The notes: generated from the sequence alone by a model not told the origin. Positions 8,927-20,213 are shown, counted from the first letter of the stretch. The stretch is DNA of 64,000 nucleotides from Caballeronia sp. dw_276 (GCF_018449635.1 NZ_JAAVUV010000005.1:434001-498000), one strand, 5' to 3'. A program made the numbers and translations.

Positions 8927-9379
8927 TCAGCGCGCTTCTTCTTGCTGCTCCGGCCAGTCGCGGATATAGGCCTTGAGCATCTTGTTCTCGAAACCTTGTT
9001 CCTCCACCACGGCTTTTGCGACGTCATAGAAAGAAATCACGCCCATGAGCACGCCTTTTTCCATGACCGGCAAGTAGCGCACGTGATGCTCGAGCATCAT
9101 GCGGCGCACTTCGTTCACGTCGGTTTCCGGCGTACACGTGATGGGGTGATCGTCCATGACCTTGCGGATGGTGAACGTGCCCACGCTGCCGCCGTTCTTG
9201 CTGAGGATCAGGATGATCTCGCGGAACGTCAGCATGCCGGCCAGATCGCCGTATTCGATGACCACCAGTGAACCAATGTCGTGTGACGCCATTGCGTCAA
9301 TGGCTTCGCTCAATGGCGTATCGGGCGTTACCGTGAAGAGCGCGTTGCCCTTGACGTTCAAAATGTCGCTGACTCGCAT
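8927..9379 (-). CDS. Tandem CBS-domain protein
   Basis: A 150-residue stand-alone Bateman module: two CBS domains (about residues 5-65 and 75-130; LSEAIDAMASHDIGSLVV and VNEVRRMMLEHHVRYLPV are the matching helices). Such proteins bind adenosyl nucleotides and relay energy state to partners. No catalytic domain is attached, so its partner is unknown. The ATG at 9379 follows GAGGAGACA, a very good ribosome binding site; the longer open frame upstream has none. Monocistronic, with its own terminator. The acidic C-terminal tail PEQQEEAR is unremarkable. Confidence 0.88.
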   Translation of the reverse strand: MRVSDILNVKGNALFTVTPDTPLSEAIDAMASHDIGSLVVIEYGDLAGMLTFREIILILSKNGGSVGTFTIRKVMDDHPITCTPETDVNEVRRMMLEHHVRYLPVMEKGVLMGVISFYDVAKAVVEEQGFENKMLKAYIRDWPEQQEEAR

Positions 9380-9632
9380 GATTGTCTCCTCGCGAAAAGC
9401 CTGACTATCTGTCGATCCTAGCGGAAAGACGGTTAAAAAGAAAGCGTGCAGCACACACGTATTTCGTCTGCACAAGCATATGGGACGGGCTTTTGCGCCG
9501 GGTCAACCCTTAGCCTTGCCGCACTGGGAAGCTCACACCAACGAAGCGCGCCGACGCTCACGTCTACCCCAAGTTTGTCCGGCCATACCCGATGTTACGA
9601 TAAATGACTCTTTTCCATGGTAGCCGCCCACG

Positions 9633-10934
9633 ATGTCCGCCAATCGCTTCGATACGCTCGTGCTGCACGCGGGCGCCGCGCCCGACCCCACAACCGGCGC
9701 ACGCGCCACGCCGATCTACCAGACCACGTCGTTCTCGTTTCGAGACACCGATCACGCCGCGTCGCTCTTCAACATGGAGCGCTCGGGCCATGTTTATTCG
9801 CGCATATCGAATCCGACGGTAGCCGTTTTCGAAGAGCGCGTGGCGGCGCTCGAAGGCGGCGTGGGCGCGATCGGCACGGCCAGCGGTCAGGCTGCGCTAC
9901 ATCTCGCGATCGCCACGCTGATGGGTGCCGGGTCACACGTGGTTGCATCGAGCGCGCTTTATGGCGGCTCGCACAACCTGCTGCACTACACGCTGCGGCG
10001 CTTCGGCATCGACACCACGTTCGTGCCGCCCCACGATCCCGATGCCTGGCGAGCCGCAGTCCGGCCGAACACGCGCCTCCTGTTTGGCGAAACGCTGGGA
10101 AACCCTGGTCTCGATGTTCTCGACATAGCGACCATCGCTGAAATTGCGCACGCGAACCGTGTACCGCTGCTGGTGGATTCCACCTTCACCACGCCCTATT
10201 TGCTGCGTCCTTTCGAGCACGGCGCCGACTTCGTCTACCACTCCGCCACCAAATTCCTGGGCGGCCACGGCACGACCATAGGGGGCGTACTGGTCGACGG
10301 CGGAACATTCGACTTCACCGCGAGCACGCTCTTTCCTGAATTCACCGAACCCTACGACGGCTTTCACGGCATGGTCTTCGCCGAAGAGAGCACGGTCGCG
10401 CCTTTCCTGTTGCGCGCCCGCCGCGAAGGCCTGCGTGATTTCGGCGCGTGTCTGCATCCGCAGGCCGCGTGGCAACTGCTACAAGGCATAGAAACCCTGC
10501 CGTTGCGCATGGACCGCCATGTCGCCAACACCCGCAAGGTCGTCGAGTTTCTGCTTGCGCACCCGGCGGTCGAAGGCGTGGCTTATCCGGAACTGGAAAA
10601 CCATCGCGATCACGCGCTCGCCAAGCGGCTTCTGCCCCGCGGCGCCGGCGCTGTTTTCAGTTTCGATCTACGCGGCGATGTGGCCGCGGCGCGGCGCTTC
10701 ATTGAGTCGCTCACGCTGTTCTCGCACCTGGCCAACGTGGGCGATGCACGTTCGCTCGTCATCCACCCGGCGTCGACCACGCATTTCCGCATGGACGCCG
10801 CCGCCCTCGCCGCCGCGGGAATTGCGCCGGGGCGCATCCGGCTGTCGATTGGCCTGGAAGATCCCGACGATCTCATCGACGACCTCAAGCGCGGGCTAAA
10901 GGCATCGCAAAAAAGCGAAGGGAGCCGCGCATGA
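9633..10934 (+). CDS. metY: O-acetylhomoserine sulfhydrylase / Cys-Met metabolism PLP enzyme
   Basis: A 433-residue PLP enzyme of the Cys/Met metabolism family, most like O-acetylhomoserine aminocarboxypropyltransferase, which makes homocysteine from O-acetylhomoserine and sulfide. Key residues are visible: Tyr55-Ser56-Arg57 (phosphate contact from the neighbouring subunit), Asp182 in VDSTF, and the Schiff-base Lys207 in HSATKFLGG. The length and the FPEFTEPYDGFHG segment favour MetY over the shorter MetZ/MetB enzymes. The next gene overlaps by ATGA, so the hydrolase is coupled. Start at 9633 gives the usual N-terminus FDTLVLHAG. Confidence 0.9.
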   Translation: MSANRFDTLVLHAGAAPDPTTGARATPIYQTTSFSFRDTDHAASLFNMERSGHVYSRISNPTVAVFEERVAALEGGVGAIGTASGQAALHLAIATLMGAGSHVVASSALYGGSHNLLHYTLRRFGIDTTFVPPHDPDAWRAAVRPNTRLLFGETLGNPGLDVLDIATIAEIAHANRVPLLVDSTFTTPYLLRPFEHGADFVYHSATKFLGGHGTTIGGVLVDGGTFDFTASTLFPEFTEPYDGFHGMVFAEESTVAPFLLRARREGLRDFGACLHPQAAWQLLQGIETLPLRMDRHVANTRKVVEFLLAHPAVEGVAYPELENHRDHALAKRLLPRGAGAVFSFDLRGDVAAARRFIESLTLFSHLANVGDARSLVIHPASTTHFRMDAAALAAAGIAPGRIRLSIGLEDPDDLIDDLKRGLKASQKSEGSRA

Positions 10935-11752
10935 TGCTGGAAGCCGGCGGCGCTGCCGCCTATGCATACACCGGCGGCCGCGCGTTCGACCCGAACCGCC
11001 CAGTGGCAGTATTTCTTCACGGCGCACAGCACGATCACAGCGTCTGGGCGCTGCAGACACGCTACTTCGCTCATCACGGCCTGAGCGTTCTCGCCGTCGA
11101 CCTTCCAGGCCACGGCCGCAGCATGAGGCCTGCAAAACGGAGCATCGTTGAACTGGCCGACTGGGTCATTGCGCTGCTGGACGCCGCGAACGTCCGAAGC
11201 GCGATGCTGATTGGCCACAGCATGGGCTCCTTGATTGCCCTCGATGCCGCCGCGCGCTATCCACTGCGCGTGACCCGCATCTCGCTACTGGCCACCGCAT
11301 TTCCGATGACCGTTTCGGACGCCCTCCTCGATGCAGCCCGCGACCGCGAGCCCGACGCCATCGACATGGTGAACCAATGGTCGCATTCCTCGATTGCCGC
11401 CAAACCCTCGAGCCCGGGTCCAGGTTTCTGGCTCCATGGATCGAACCAGCGTCTGATGGAACGCATGGCCGTTCGCGGCGAGCCGCAACTCTTTCACACC
11501 GATTTCAGCGCCTGCAATGCTTACGCGGATGGCCTTGAACGCGCCGCCGCATTGCAGTGTCCGGTGCAAATCGTGACAGGCAAGCGAGATGCCATGACAC
11601 CTCCGCGCGCGAGCCGCGCACTTGTCGATGCAATGAAATATGCGGGTGTCCCGGTGGAAACTGTCATGCTCGACGCAGGCCACGCGCTCATGAGTGAACA
11701 ACCGGATGGAACCCTCGCTGCACTGTTCGGCTTCGCAAACAGACGGGCATGA
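10931..11752 (+). CDS. Alpha/beta hydrolase
   Basis: A 273-residue serine hydrolase with a complete triad: Ser97 in GHSMGS, Asp220 in TGKRDAM, His251 in DAGHAL. The oxyanion region FLHGAQHD is at 28-35. Its ATG overlaps the metY stop as ATGA, so the two are translationally coupled and probably function in the same process. Substrate unknown: it is too short and too different to be the homoserine acetyltransferase MetX, although an ester or thioester linked to methionine metabolism is plausible. No signal peptide, hence cytoplasmic. Confidence 0.85.
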   Translation: MMLEAGGAAAYAYTGGRAFDPNRPVAVFLHGAQHDHSVWALQTRYFAHHGLSVLAVDLPGHGRSMRPAKRSIVELADWVIALLDAANVRSAMLIGHSMGSLIALDAAARYPLRVTRISLLATAFPMTVSDALLDAARDREPDAIDMVNQWSHSSIAAKPSSPGPGFWLHGSNQRLMERMAVRGEPQLFHTDFSACNAYADGLERAAALQCPVQIVTGKRDAMTPPRASRALVDAMKYAGVPVETVMLDAGHALMSEQPDGTLAALFGFANRRA

Positions 11753-11934
11753 ACCAAGCTTATAGAGCCTTGCCGGGATGCGCTATTAGCCAAATGGGTG
11801 GTGTGTTGAATATTCTCCAGACGGCGCGTTTTCCTGGTTGCGCCGCAGCCTTGTTGGCTGGAGAATGAATCTTGCACAACGCTTCATGAGTTGCTGGACA
11901 TGCTTTACAGGCACTGCCCGACAAGGAGATTGTC

Positions 11935-12255
11935 ATGGCTCAAACCGCTCATTCGGATCACTTCGCGAGCTTTGCGGAGTTTTATCCCTACTATCTTGAA
12001 GAGCACCGCAACGTGGTGTCGCGGCGGCTTCATTTCATCGGTTCGCTGGGGGTGATCGGCTGTGTAGCAATGGCCATAGCAACGGGCGACTGGCTCTGGC
12101 TTCCGGCAGCGATAGTTTGTGGCTACGGCTTTGCCTGGGTCGGCCATTTCTTCTTCGAGAAAAACCGGCCCGCCACATTTCGCCATCCGCTCTACAGCCT
12201 GATGGGCGACTGGGTGATGTTCAAGGACATCTGCATTGGCAGTATTTCGCTTTAG
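11935..12255 (+). CDS. Mpo1-like (DUF962) membrane protein
   Basis: A 106-residue protein of the DUF962/Mpo1 family. It shows EEHRNVVSRRLHFIGS near residues 22-37, two hydrophobic segments (about 35-52 and 56-72), and the conserved HFFFEKNRPATF motif at about 78-89. In yeast the relative Mpo1 is an Fe(II) dioxygenase of 2-hydroxy fatty acid alpha-oxidation, using conserved histidines; two of those positions can be recognised here. The bacterial role is unproven. The ATG at 11935 follows AAGGAGATTGTC. It is convergent with the YihY gene, only 7 bp apart, with no obvious terminator between. Confidence 0.82.
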   Translation: MAQTAHSDHFASFAEFYPYYLEEHRNVVSRRLHFIGSLGVIGCVAMAIATGDWLWLPAAIVCGYGFAWVGHFFFEKNRPATFRHPLYSLMGDWVMFKDICIGSISL

Positions 12256-12262
12256 TTTTTAC

Positions 12263-14289
<2,027 letters not shown>

Positions 14290-14290
<1 letters not shown>

Positions 14291-14697
14291 TGAGTACCAC
14301 GGCGGACAATGCAGGCCCCGCACGCATCGCGCTAATCAGCCTGATCGCGCTGATCGTGTTATCGCTTTTATGGGAGCTGTGGCTCGCGCCTTTGCGTCCC
14401 GGCGGTTCTGCGCTCGCACTCAAAGCGATCCCGCTCGCGTTTGCGCTTCGAGGCACATTCAGACGCAACGTGTACACATTGCAATGGGCCTCCATGCTTG
14501 TCCTGCTTTACCTCGCCGAAGGCATTGTCCGCGGCATGACGGACGGTGGATTGTCGGCGCGGCTCGGCTGGATTGAAGCGCTGCTTGCGCTTGTGTACTT
14601 CGTCTGCGCGCTGGCTTTTGTCGCTCCGTTCAAGCGTGCCGCACGCGCGGCGAAGCGCCAGGGAATCAAGGCCGCTGCGGACCAGAATGGTTTGTAG
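14290..14697 (+). CDS. DUF2069 predicted membrane protein
   Basis: A 135-residue protein with four hydrophobic segments (about 12-32, 42-56, 62-80, 92-112) matching the DUF2069 family, which often follows wrbA. Function unknown. The ATG at 14290 shares its A with the wrbA TGA; a TTG one codon earlier (14287) is possible but less likely. Between the third and fourth segments is the short loop GMTDGGLSARLGW. The basic C-terminal tail (KRAARAAKRQ) should stay in the cytoplasm by the positive-inside rule. Confidence 0.82.
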
Positions 14698-14819
14698 CAC
14701 GGAATCGCCGGCATGACGGAGCCCTATGCCATTCGGCCAGGTTTCCCGAAGGCCGCGAACGAGCAATACTGTGTCAATGCCTGCTGTTCACGCCATAGCC
14801 AACGAAGCAACCCACATTC

Positions 14820-16268
14820 ATGACCGCAACCAACGACCGTTCGAAGTACTTCGTAGAAGCCTGCATCGAAGCAATTGGCGTCGCCAATGTCCTGACCGAT
14901 ACGCACGACACAGCGCCGTTTCTGACGGACTGGCGCAAGCGCTATCGAGGTGAAACATGCGCTGTGCTTCTGCCGGGTGACACGGAACAGGTTGCACGGG
15001 TCGTGCGGCTTGCGCGCGAACATCGCGTTCCGATCGTGCCGCAAGGCGGCAACACGGGGCATTCGGGCGGAGCCACGCCCGACGCCAGCGGCACGCAGGC
15101 GGTGATCAGCTTGCGCCGCATGAACCGTATCCGCGGCGTGGACCCGATCAACAACACCATCACCGTGGAAGCAGGCGTGATTCTAGCCGACATGCAGACG
15201 CGCGCCGAACAGGAACAACGCCTTTTCGCACTCAGTCTCGCGGCTGAAGGCAGTTGCACGATCGGCGGCAATCTTTCGACGAACGCCGGCGGCACTGCCG
15301 TGCTGCGCTACGGAAACACGCGGGAGTTGTGCCTCGGCCTGGAAGTCGTCACGCCACAAGGCGATATCTGGAACGGTTTGCGCGGGCTGCGCAAGGACAA
15401 TACAGGTTACGACCTACGCGATCTCTACATTGGCGCGGAGGGAACACTTGGGATCATTACTGCCGCAGTGATGAAGCTGCACCCGGCGCCGGTCGCTCGC
15501 GTCACGGCGCTGGCCGCGCTTAAATCCCCTCACGCCGCGCTCGATTTCCTTGCCACTGCCCAGCGTTATGCCGGGCCGTTGCTGACTGGCTTCGAATTGA
15601 TGTCGGACTTTGCGCTACATCTCGTATCCACGCATTTCCCGCAGATGCGTTATCCCTTCTCTGAACCGCACGGGCAGACCGTGCTGCTCGAACTGTCCGA
15701 TAACGAAAGCGAAGCACACGGGCGCGCCCTCTTCGAACGGCTGATGGAACACGCGATGGAACAAGGCCTCGTCAAAGACGCGGTGGTCGCGGAGAACCTT
15801 TCTCAATCAAGGGCTTTCTGGAATCTGCGCGAACACATTCCGCTTGCGCAAGCCCAGGAAGGACTCAACATCAAGCACGATATTTCAGTGCCGATATCGA
15901 GCATCGGGGATTTCATCGCGGAAACGGATGCGCTTATCGCCCGGGCCATTCCAGGAGTGCGCATGGTGACGTTCGGGCATCTCGGCGACGGCAACCTGCA
16001 TTACAACGTGCAGGCGCCGGAAGGCATCGATCCGAAAGTCTTCCTCGCTGAACATCAGGCGAGCGTGAACTCACTTGTTTATGAACGCGTGAATGCGTAT
16101 CACGGCAGCATCAGCGCCGAACATGGATTGGGACAATTGAAGGTAGCAGAGGCAATGCACTTCAAGTCCCCAGTCGAAATTCGCTTGATGCGTGCGATCA
16201 AGACCGCACTCGACCCGGAAAACTTGATGAACCCGGCCAAGGTATTGCCGGACGTACGTGCATCGTGA
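14820..16268 (+). CDS. FAD-binding D-2-hydroxyacid dehydrogenase-like oxidoreductase
   Basis: A 482-residue member of the FAD_binding_4 / FAD-oxidase_C family (GlcD, D-lactate and D-2-hydroxyglutarate dehydrogenases). The FAD pyrophosphate loop is VPQGGNTGHSGGATP near residues 74-88, the middle FAD segment is EGSCTIGGNLSTNAGG near 143-158, and the C-terminal active-site region is GHLGDGNLHYN followed by SAEHGLGQLK near 435-444. The precise 2-hydroxyacid is not decidable by sequence. There is no Fe-S partner gene beside it, so a GlcDEF-type complex is unlikely. The start at 14820 gives a normal N-terminus; a metallophosphoesterase follows after 22 bp. Confidence 0.88.
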   Translation: MTATNDRSKYFVEACIEAIGVANVLTDTHDTAPFLTDWRKRYRGETCAVLLPGDTEQVARVVRLAREHRVPIVPQGGNTGHSGGATPDASGTQAVISLRRMNRIRGVDPINNTITVEAGVILADMQTRAEQEQRLFALSLAAEGSCTIGGNLSTNAGGTAVLRYGNTRELCLGLEVVTPQGDIWNGLRGLRKDNTGYDLRDLYIGAEGTLGIITAAVMKLHPAPVARVTALAALKSPHAALDFLATAQRYAGPLLTGFELMSDFALHLVSTHFPQMRYPFSEPHGQTVLLELSDNESEAHGRALFERLMEHAMEQGLVKDAVVAENLSQSRAFWNLREHIPLAQAQEGLNIKHDISVPISSIGDFIAETDALIARAIPGVRMVTFGHLGDGNLHYNVQAPEGIDPKVFLAEHQASVNSLVYERVNAYHGSISAEHGLGQLKVAEAMHFKSPVEIRLMRAIKTALDPENLMNPAKVLPDVRAS

Positions 16269-16290
16269 AGGTATCGAGGAGAAAACCACT

Positions 16291-17094
16291 ATGAAGATTC
16301 GTGTCCTGTCAGATCTGCATCTCGAACACGACGAGCCGCTCGCCATTCCATATGCCGAGTCTGATCTCGTCGTGCTTGCCGGCGATATTCACAATCACGC
16401 CGAAGGCCTGCGCTGGGCGGCGGAGAACTTCGGTCCGGATGTTCCAGTGATTTACGTGCCCGGCAATCACGAGTATTACGACGGGGAGTTTGGTGCGCTT
16501 GAGACCGCAATGAAAGACGCCGCAAACAGCTTGTCGAACGTGCATTTCCTGAACAACAGTGCGCTGATCGATCGGTACGGTAAATGGCGCGTGCTGGGCA
16601 CGACGTTATGGACGGACTTTGCGTTGTATGGATCGAGCGACGAAGCGTTGCGCATTTCCATGCAGGAAGCCGAGCGCGTGATGGTCGACTTCAGAGGCGT
16701 GATTCAGGTTGCGTGGCCTGAGCCCGAGGACGAGCCGCGTTCGTTCACCGCGAGCGATTCACTGGCGCTGCACCAGCAAGCGCTTGCATGGTTAAAAGAG
16801 GAACTGGCCAAGCCTTTCGAAGGCAAGACGATCGTCGTCACACACCATGCACCACTTCGGGACAGTCTTGCCGAGAAATATGCGACAGACAGGGTATCGG
16901 CGTCATTTGTCAGCGACTTGCCGTTGCTCGTGCGCGAGCCCGTTGCGTTATGGGTACACGGACACACGCATACGGCGTTCGATTATGTCGTGGAGGGAAC
17001 GAGGGTCGTTTGCAATCCGCGCGGTTACCGGGACCGGCGCACGGGTTTGCCGGAGAACCCGGCATTTCAGTGGGATAAGGTGGTCGAAATCTGA
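16291..17094 (+). CDS. Calcineurin-like metallophosphoesterase
   Basis: A 267-residue protein with all five metallophosphoesterase blocks in order: SDLHLEH (residues 7-13), AGDIHNH (31-37), GNHEYY, THHAP and HGHTH. These bind the two metal ions, so it should be an active phosphodiesterase or phosphatase; the substrate is unknown. The frame extends upstream into the preceding gene, but the ATG at 16291 is preceded by GAGGAGAAA and places the first metal motif at its usual distance from the N-terminus. No membrane or secretion signal. Probably cotranscribed with the FAD oxidoreductase 22 bp upstream. Confidence 0.9.
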   Translation: MKIRVLSDLHLEHDEPLAIPYAESDLVVLAGDIHNHAEGLRWAAENFGPDVPVIYVPGNHEYYDGEFGALETAMKDAANSLSNVHFLNNSALIDRYGKWRVLGTTLWTDFALYGSSDEALRISMQEAERVMVDFRGVIQVAWPEPEDEPRSFTASDSLALHQQALAWLKEELAKPFEGKTIVVTHHAPLRDSLAEKYATDRVSASFVSDLPLLVREPVALWVHGHTHTAFDYVVEGTRVVCNPRGYRDRRTGLPENPAFQWDKVVEI

Positions 17095-17250
17095 TCACCA
17101 GGCACTGTCTATCTTCCGCGGAGCCCATGCGCGGGGACGGAACGGTAACGAATACCGCCCGGACAATTTCCAGGGCGCGGCTCGCCCGGCCTGTTACAGA
17201 CCTGCTGTTCGGTTCAGAACGGCGTCTAGCTAAGCGGCTGAGCGAAAACA

Positions 17251-17270
17251 AAGACCGGCAAACCGGTCTT
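17251..17270 (-). terminator. Hairpin downstream of the small membrane protein gene
   Basis: Perfect 8-bp stem AAGACCGG (17251-17258) / CCGGTCTT (17263-17270) with a 4-nt loop, 8 bp past the stop of the 53-codon gene. On the minus strand TTGTTTTCGC follows, a moderate U-tract. It could also stop read-through from the metallophosphoesterase. Confidence 0.6.
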
Positions 17271-17278
17271 CTTCGCTC

Positions 17279-17440
17279 TTAGCGGTCGCGTGACTGGCGG
17301 TTCTTGCGCTCGTCGATGCGAATCGGAATGAGGCGCGCACGTTTCGCGTTTTCACGTGCGGTACGCAGCAGTTCACGAGTAGCGGGCACGGCGATCAATC
17401 CAAGCAGTGCGTAGATAGCGAACATCAACGGCGTATTCAT
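17279..17440 (-). CDS. Small single-TM protein, 53 residues
   Basis: A short gene read from the minus strand: MNTPLMFAIYALLGLIAVPA, then a basic tail rich in Arg (RTARENAKRARLIPIRIDER, ending KNRQSRDR). Residues about 4-19 form one hydrophobic helix; the remainder is strongly positive and should lie in the cytoplasm. The ATG at 17440 has a good CGAGGAAGG ribosome binding site, and a hairpin follows the stop, which together support a real monocistronic gene. I do not recognise a family and assign no function. It lies alone between the metallophosphoesterase and the LysR regulator, both convergent or tandem with clear gaps. Confidence 0.65.
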   Translation of the reverse strand: MNTPLMFAIYALLGLIAVPATRELLRTARENAKRARLIPIRIDERKNRQSRDR

Positions 17441-17604
17441 AACCTTCCTCGGACAATGTCAGAAAATCGGTAAAAGTGAGTCGATGAAACTGAAACCAGC
17501 CCTTAAGCTAACAACATGAGGCTGAAATAGAAGTAAGCAAGTGTTGCACCGCGGCAGAATCAAACGATCCGCGTTCGCTGACTCCTATTCTCCTGCTCAT
17601 AAGC

Positions 17605-18543
17605 TTACGCCGCCACAAATTCTTGCAGCAATTTTTCATCGGCGGCAAGTGCGCCAGGCAACTCACTGCGCAGAAAATCCACCCACGTGCGGATTTTTGC
17701 ATCCAGATACTGCCGCGACGAATAAAGCGCGAATACATTGAACAATTGCATGGTGTATTCAGGCAACACCCGCACAATTGTTCCCGCCCGCAACGCGGGC
17801 AATGCGGACGACGTAGGCAATACGCCAACGCCCATGCCCTCGCTGATCGCCACAGCCATGGCTTCAGCCACGTTCACCGTAAACGGCGTCGGACCGAGCG
17901 TGACGCTTTCCGGCCCGTTCGGGCCATCGAAGGTCCATCGTGTTGGCGGAAATGCGGGCGTGACCAACTGCAGACACGTGTGCTCGTTGAGATCGGCCAC
18001 GGATTGAGGCACACCGTGCGCCTCGATATATCCCGGCGATGCGCAGGCAATCGTGAACACGCTGCCGAGCCGTTGCGATACCAGTCCCGAATCCGGCAGT
18101 TCGCTGCCAAGCACGATCGATACGTCGAAACCTTCATCCAGCAAGTCAGGCACGCGCGAGGCCAGTGTCAGATCGATTTGCACCGATGGATGCAGCTTTT
18201 GATATCGCGAAATCATCGGCACGATGTAGTGCTGGCCGATACCCGCCATGGCATGCATCTTCAGTTTGCCGGACGGCCTGGCGTGAGCGTCTCCGGCTTC
18301 AGCCTCGGCCTGGTCCACATACGCAAGGATCTGCTCGCATCGCTGCAAATACCGTTCGCCCGCCTCCGTGAGCGCGATCCGGCGCGTCGTGCGGTTGAGC
18401 AAACGGGTGCGTAGATGTGCTTCGAGGTCGGAAACGGCCCGCGATGCGTATGCCGTCGTCGTATTCAACTGGTGCGCCGCTGCAGTAAAGCTGCCGGCCT
18501 CCACGACCCGTGAAAACACCCGCATGTTCTGGAGGGTATCCAT
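17605..18543 (-). CDS. LysR-family regulator, AaeR-like
   Basis: A 312-residue LysR-type regulator. Residues 1-60 hold the winged helix-turn-helix (FSRVVEAGSFTAAAHQLNTT, then RAVSDLEAHLRTRLLNRTTR); residues about 90-300 form the periplasmic-binding-like effector domain. It is divergent from the four-gene efflux operon, the same layout as E. coli aaeR with aaeXAB, so it probably activates that operon in response to an aromatic carboxylic acid or similar effector. The effector is an inference from that parallel. Start at 18543 gives the standard N-terminus MDTLQNMRVF. Confidence 0.9.
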   Translation of the reverse strand: MDTLQNMRVFSRVVEAGSFTAAAHQLNTTTAYASRAVSDLEAHLRTRLLNRTTRRIALTEAGERYLQRCEQILAYVDQAEAEAGDAHARPSGKLKMHAMAGIGQHYIVPMISRYQKLHPSVQIDLTLASRVPDLLDEGFDVSIVLGSELPDSGLVSQRLGSVFTIACASPGYIEAHGVPQSVADLNEHTCLQLVTPAFPPTRWTFDGPNGPESVTLGPTPFTVNVAEAMAVAISEGMGVGVLPTSSALPALRAGTIVRVLPEYTMQLFNVFALYSSRQYLDAKIRTWVDFLRSELPGALAADEKLLQEFVAA

Positions 18544-18716
18544 TAGCCCTGAGTCTCTTCCAAGTTATGCGCCATTGTTGCGCGGTGAGCAGCTTCGATT
18601 ACATCGAAATGCGTAAAGATGCTTTGCATTTTTACCGGTTTTTTCATAATGAGGGCAAAAATACAATCTTCATCACCCGTCTCAATGAGATTTGAGAACT
18701 AATTTTGCTAGATTGG
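18544..18716. promoter_or_regulatory. Divergent promoter region, LysR regulator / efflux operon
   Basis: A noticeably AT-rich 173 bp (around 18600-18715) in a GC-rich neighbourhood. A TACAAT at 18662-18667 could be the -10 of the efflux operon, with a T-rich poor -35 about 16 bp upstream. The LysR protein should bind here; no single T-N11-A site stands out over the others. Confidence 0.4.
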
Positions 18717-20213
18717 ATGCTGAAAAAGACCATCGTACCGATGGTTCTTACATTTATTTTAACAATAGCAGGCTGCGCGAGCACTAAAAACGTCGGTCCC
18801 GAAGATTCCCTGAAGGCCCCGTCATCGCTCGATGCCGGCGCTTCGTTGCGTGCAGCCGATGCCGATGCAGGCTGGCCCGCATCGGCATGGTGGCGCTCCT
18901 ACAACGATCCACAGCTCGATGCCTGGATCGAGCGCGCCCAGGCCGGAAGTCCCTCGCTCGCGCTGGCCGCGGCCCGCGTGCGCGAGGCGCGGTCGCTGGC
19001 TGGCATCGCCGAATCGGCGCTTTCGCCGCAGGTCGACGGGTCGCTATCGATCAATCGCAAGCGCTGGCCAGAAAACGCCTACTACGGTCCGGGCAAGTTC
19101 AACGACGTCACCACCTGGAACGACACAGGCGCGCTGCAGCTCTCGTATAACCTGGATCTGTGGGGCCGCGACCGGAACGCGGCAGACCGCGCGCTTGACG
19201 CCGCCCATGCCCGAGCCGCCGATGCACGCGCCGCGCAACTCGAACTCGAAGCGAACGTGGTGCGCGCGTATATCGGGTTATCGCAGGGATTTGCATTGCG
19301 CGATATCGCTCAATCGACGCTCGAGCAGCAGCAGCGAATCGCCGCGCGCGCTCGCCGGCGGCTGCAGGGTGGGATTGGGACGCAGCTCGAAGTGGCGCAG
19401 GCTGAAGCGTCGCTGCCCGATTACGAGCGTCAGCTCGAGACCTATGACGAAGCCATCGCGCTTTACCGCAACCAGCTTGCGGCGCTTGCGGGCGCGGGTC
19501 CGGGCGCTGGGGATACGATCACGCGCCCGGTTTTGTCGCTTGCAACGCCATTGGGATTGCCATCGGCGCTTCCGGCCGAACTGATCGGACGCCGCCCGGA
19601 CGTGGTCGCCGCGCGCTGGACCGTTTCGGCGCAGGCGCGTGGTATCGATGTCGCCCGGGCGCAGTTCTATCCCAACGTCAATCTGATGGCGTCGCTTTCT
19701 CAAATGTCGGCGGGCGGCGCCCTCTTCACTTTCCTGACCGGCAACGGCAGCGGCTGGAGCGCGGGTCCGGCCATGACGCTGCCGATATTCGAAGGCGGAC
19801 GGCTACGCTCCCAGCTCGGGGCGGCATCGGCGCAATACGATCAGGCCGTCGACCAGTACAACGCGACGCTCGTCGGCGCTTTGCGGGACGTCGCCGATCA
19901 GGTCGTGCGCCTCCAGTCGCTCGACCGGCAACTCGATGCGGCCGGCCGCTCGGTCGCCGCCGCCCAAAAAAGCTATCACCTGGCCGACGAGGGCTACAAG
20001 CGCGGCCTGACCGATTACCTCAACGTGCTCGTCGCGCAAACGCAATTGCTGCGCGCTCAGGACGGCGAGGCGCGCGTGCGCGCGGACAGGCTCGCGGTGT
20101 ATGCGACTTTTTCGGCAGCGCTAGGCGGCGGTATCGATAGTTCCAGCGACAGTCCCGCCGATTCCCGGATGCTCCCGGCGAAACACATCGGGCCGTTTGC
20201 GAAAAGCGAATGA
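18717..20213 (+). CDS. Outer-membrane efflux lipoprotein, NodT/OprM family
   Basis: A 498-residue TolC-like outer-membrane channel. The N-terminus has a lipoprotein signal with lipobox TIAGC ending at Cys20, and two outer-membrane efflux repeats follow (about residues 60-260 and 270-470), including Ala/Gln-rich coiled helices such as RARRRLQGGIGTQLEVAQAE. It opens the efflux operon, with the pump gene overlapping its stop by ATGA. The ATG at 18717 puts the signal sequence at the right distance; a TTG at 18705 in frame is an alternative. It supplies the exit duct for the FUSC pump and HlyD adaptor downstream. Confidence 0.92.
   Translation: MLKKTIVPMVLTFILTIAGCASTKNVGPEDSLKAPSSLDAGASLRAADADAGWPASAWWRSYNDPQLDAWIERAQAGSPSLALAAARVREARSLAGIAESALSPQVDGSLSINRKRWPENAYYGPGKFNDVTTWNDTGALQLSYNLDLWGRDRNAADRALDAAHARAADARAAQLELEANVVRAYIGLSQGFALRDIAQSTLEQQQRIAARARRRLQGGIGTQLEVAQAEASLPDYERQLETYDEAIALYRNQLAALAGAGPGAGDTITRPVLSLATPLGLPSALPAELIGRRPDVVAARWTVSAQARGIDVARAQFYPNVNLMASLSQMSAGGALFTFLTGNGSGWSAGPAMTLPIFEGGRLRSQLGAASAQYDQAVDQYNATLVGALRDVADQVVRLQSLDRQLDAAGRSVAAAQKSYHLADEGYKRGLTDYLNVLVAQTQLLRAQDGEARVRADRLAVYATFSAALGGGIDSSSDSPADSRMLPAKHIGPFAKSE

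Noticed and set aside
11822..11845. CGGCGC/GCGCCG stem after the hydrolase gene as a terminator
   Set aside because: Six-bp stem, long loop and no U-run; too weak to call.
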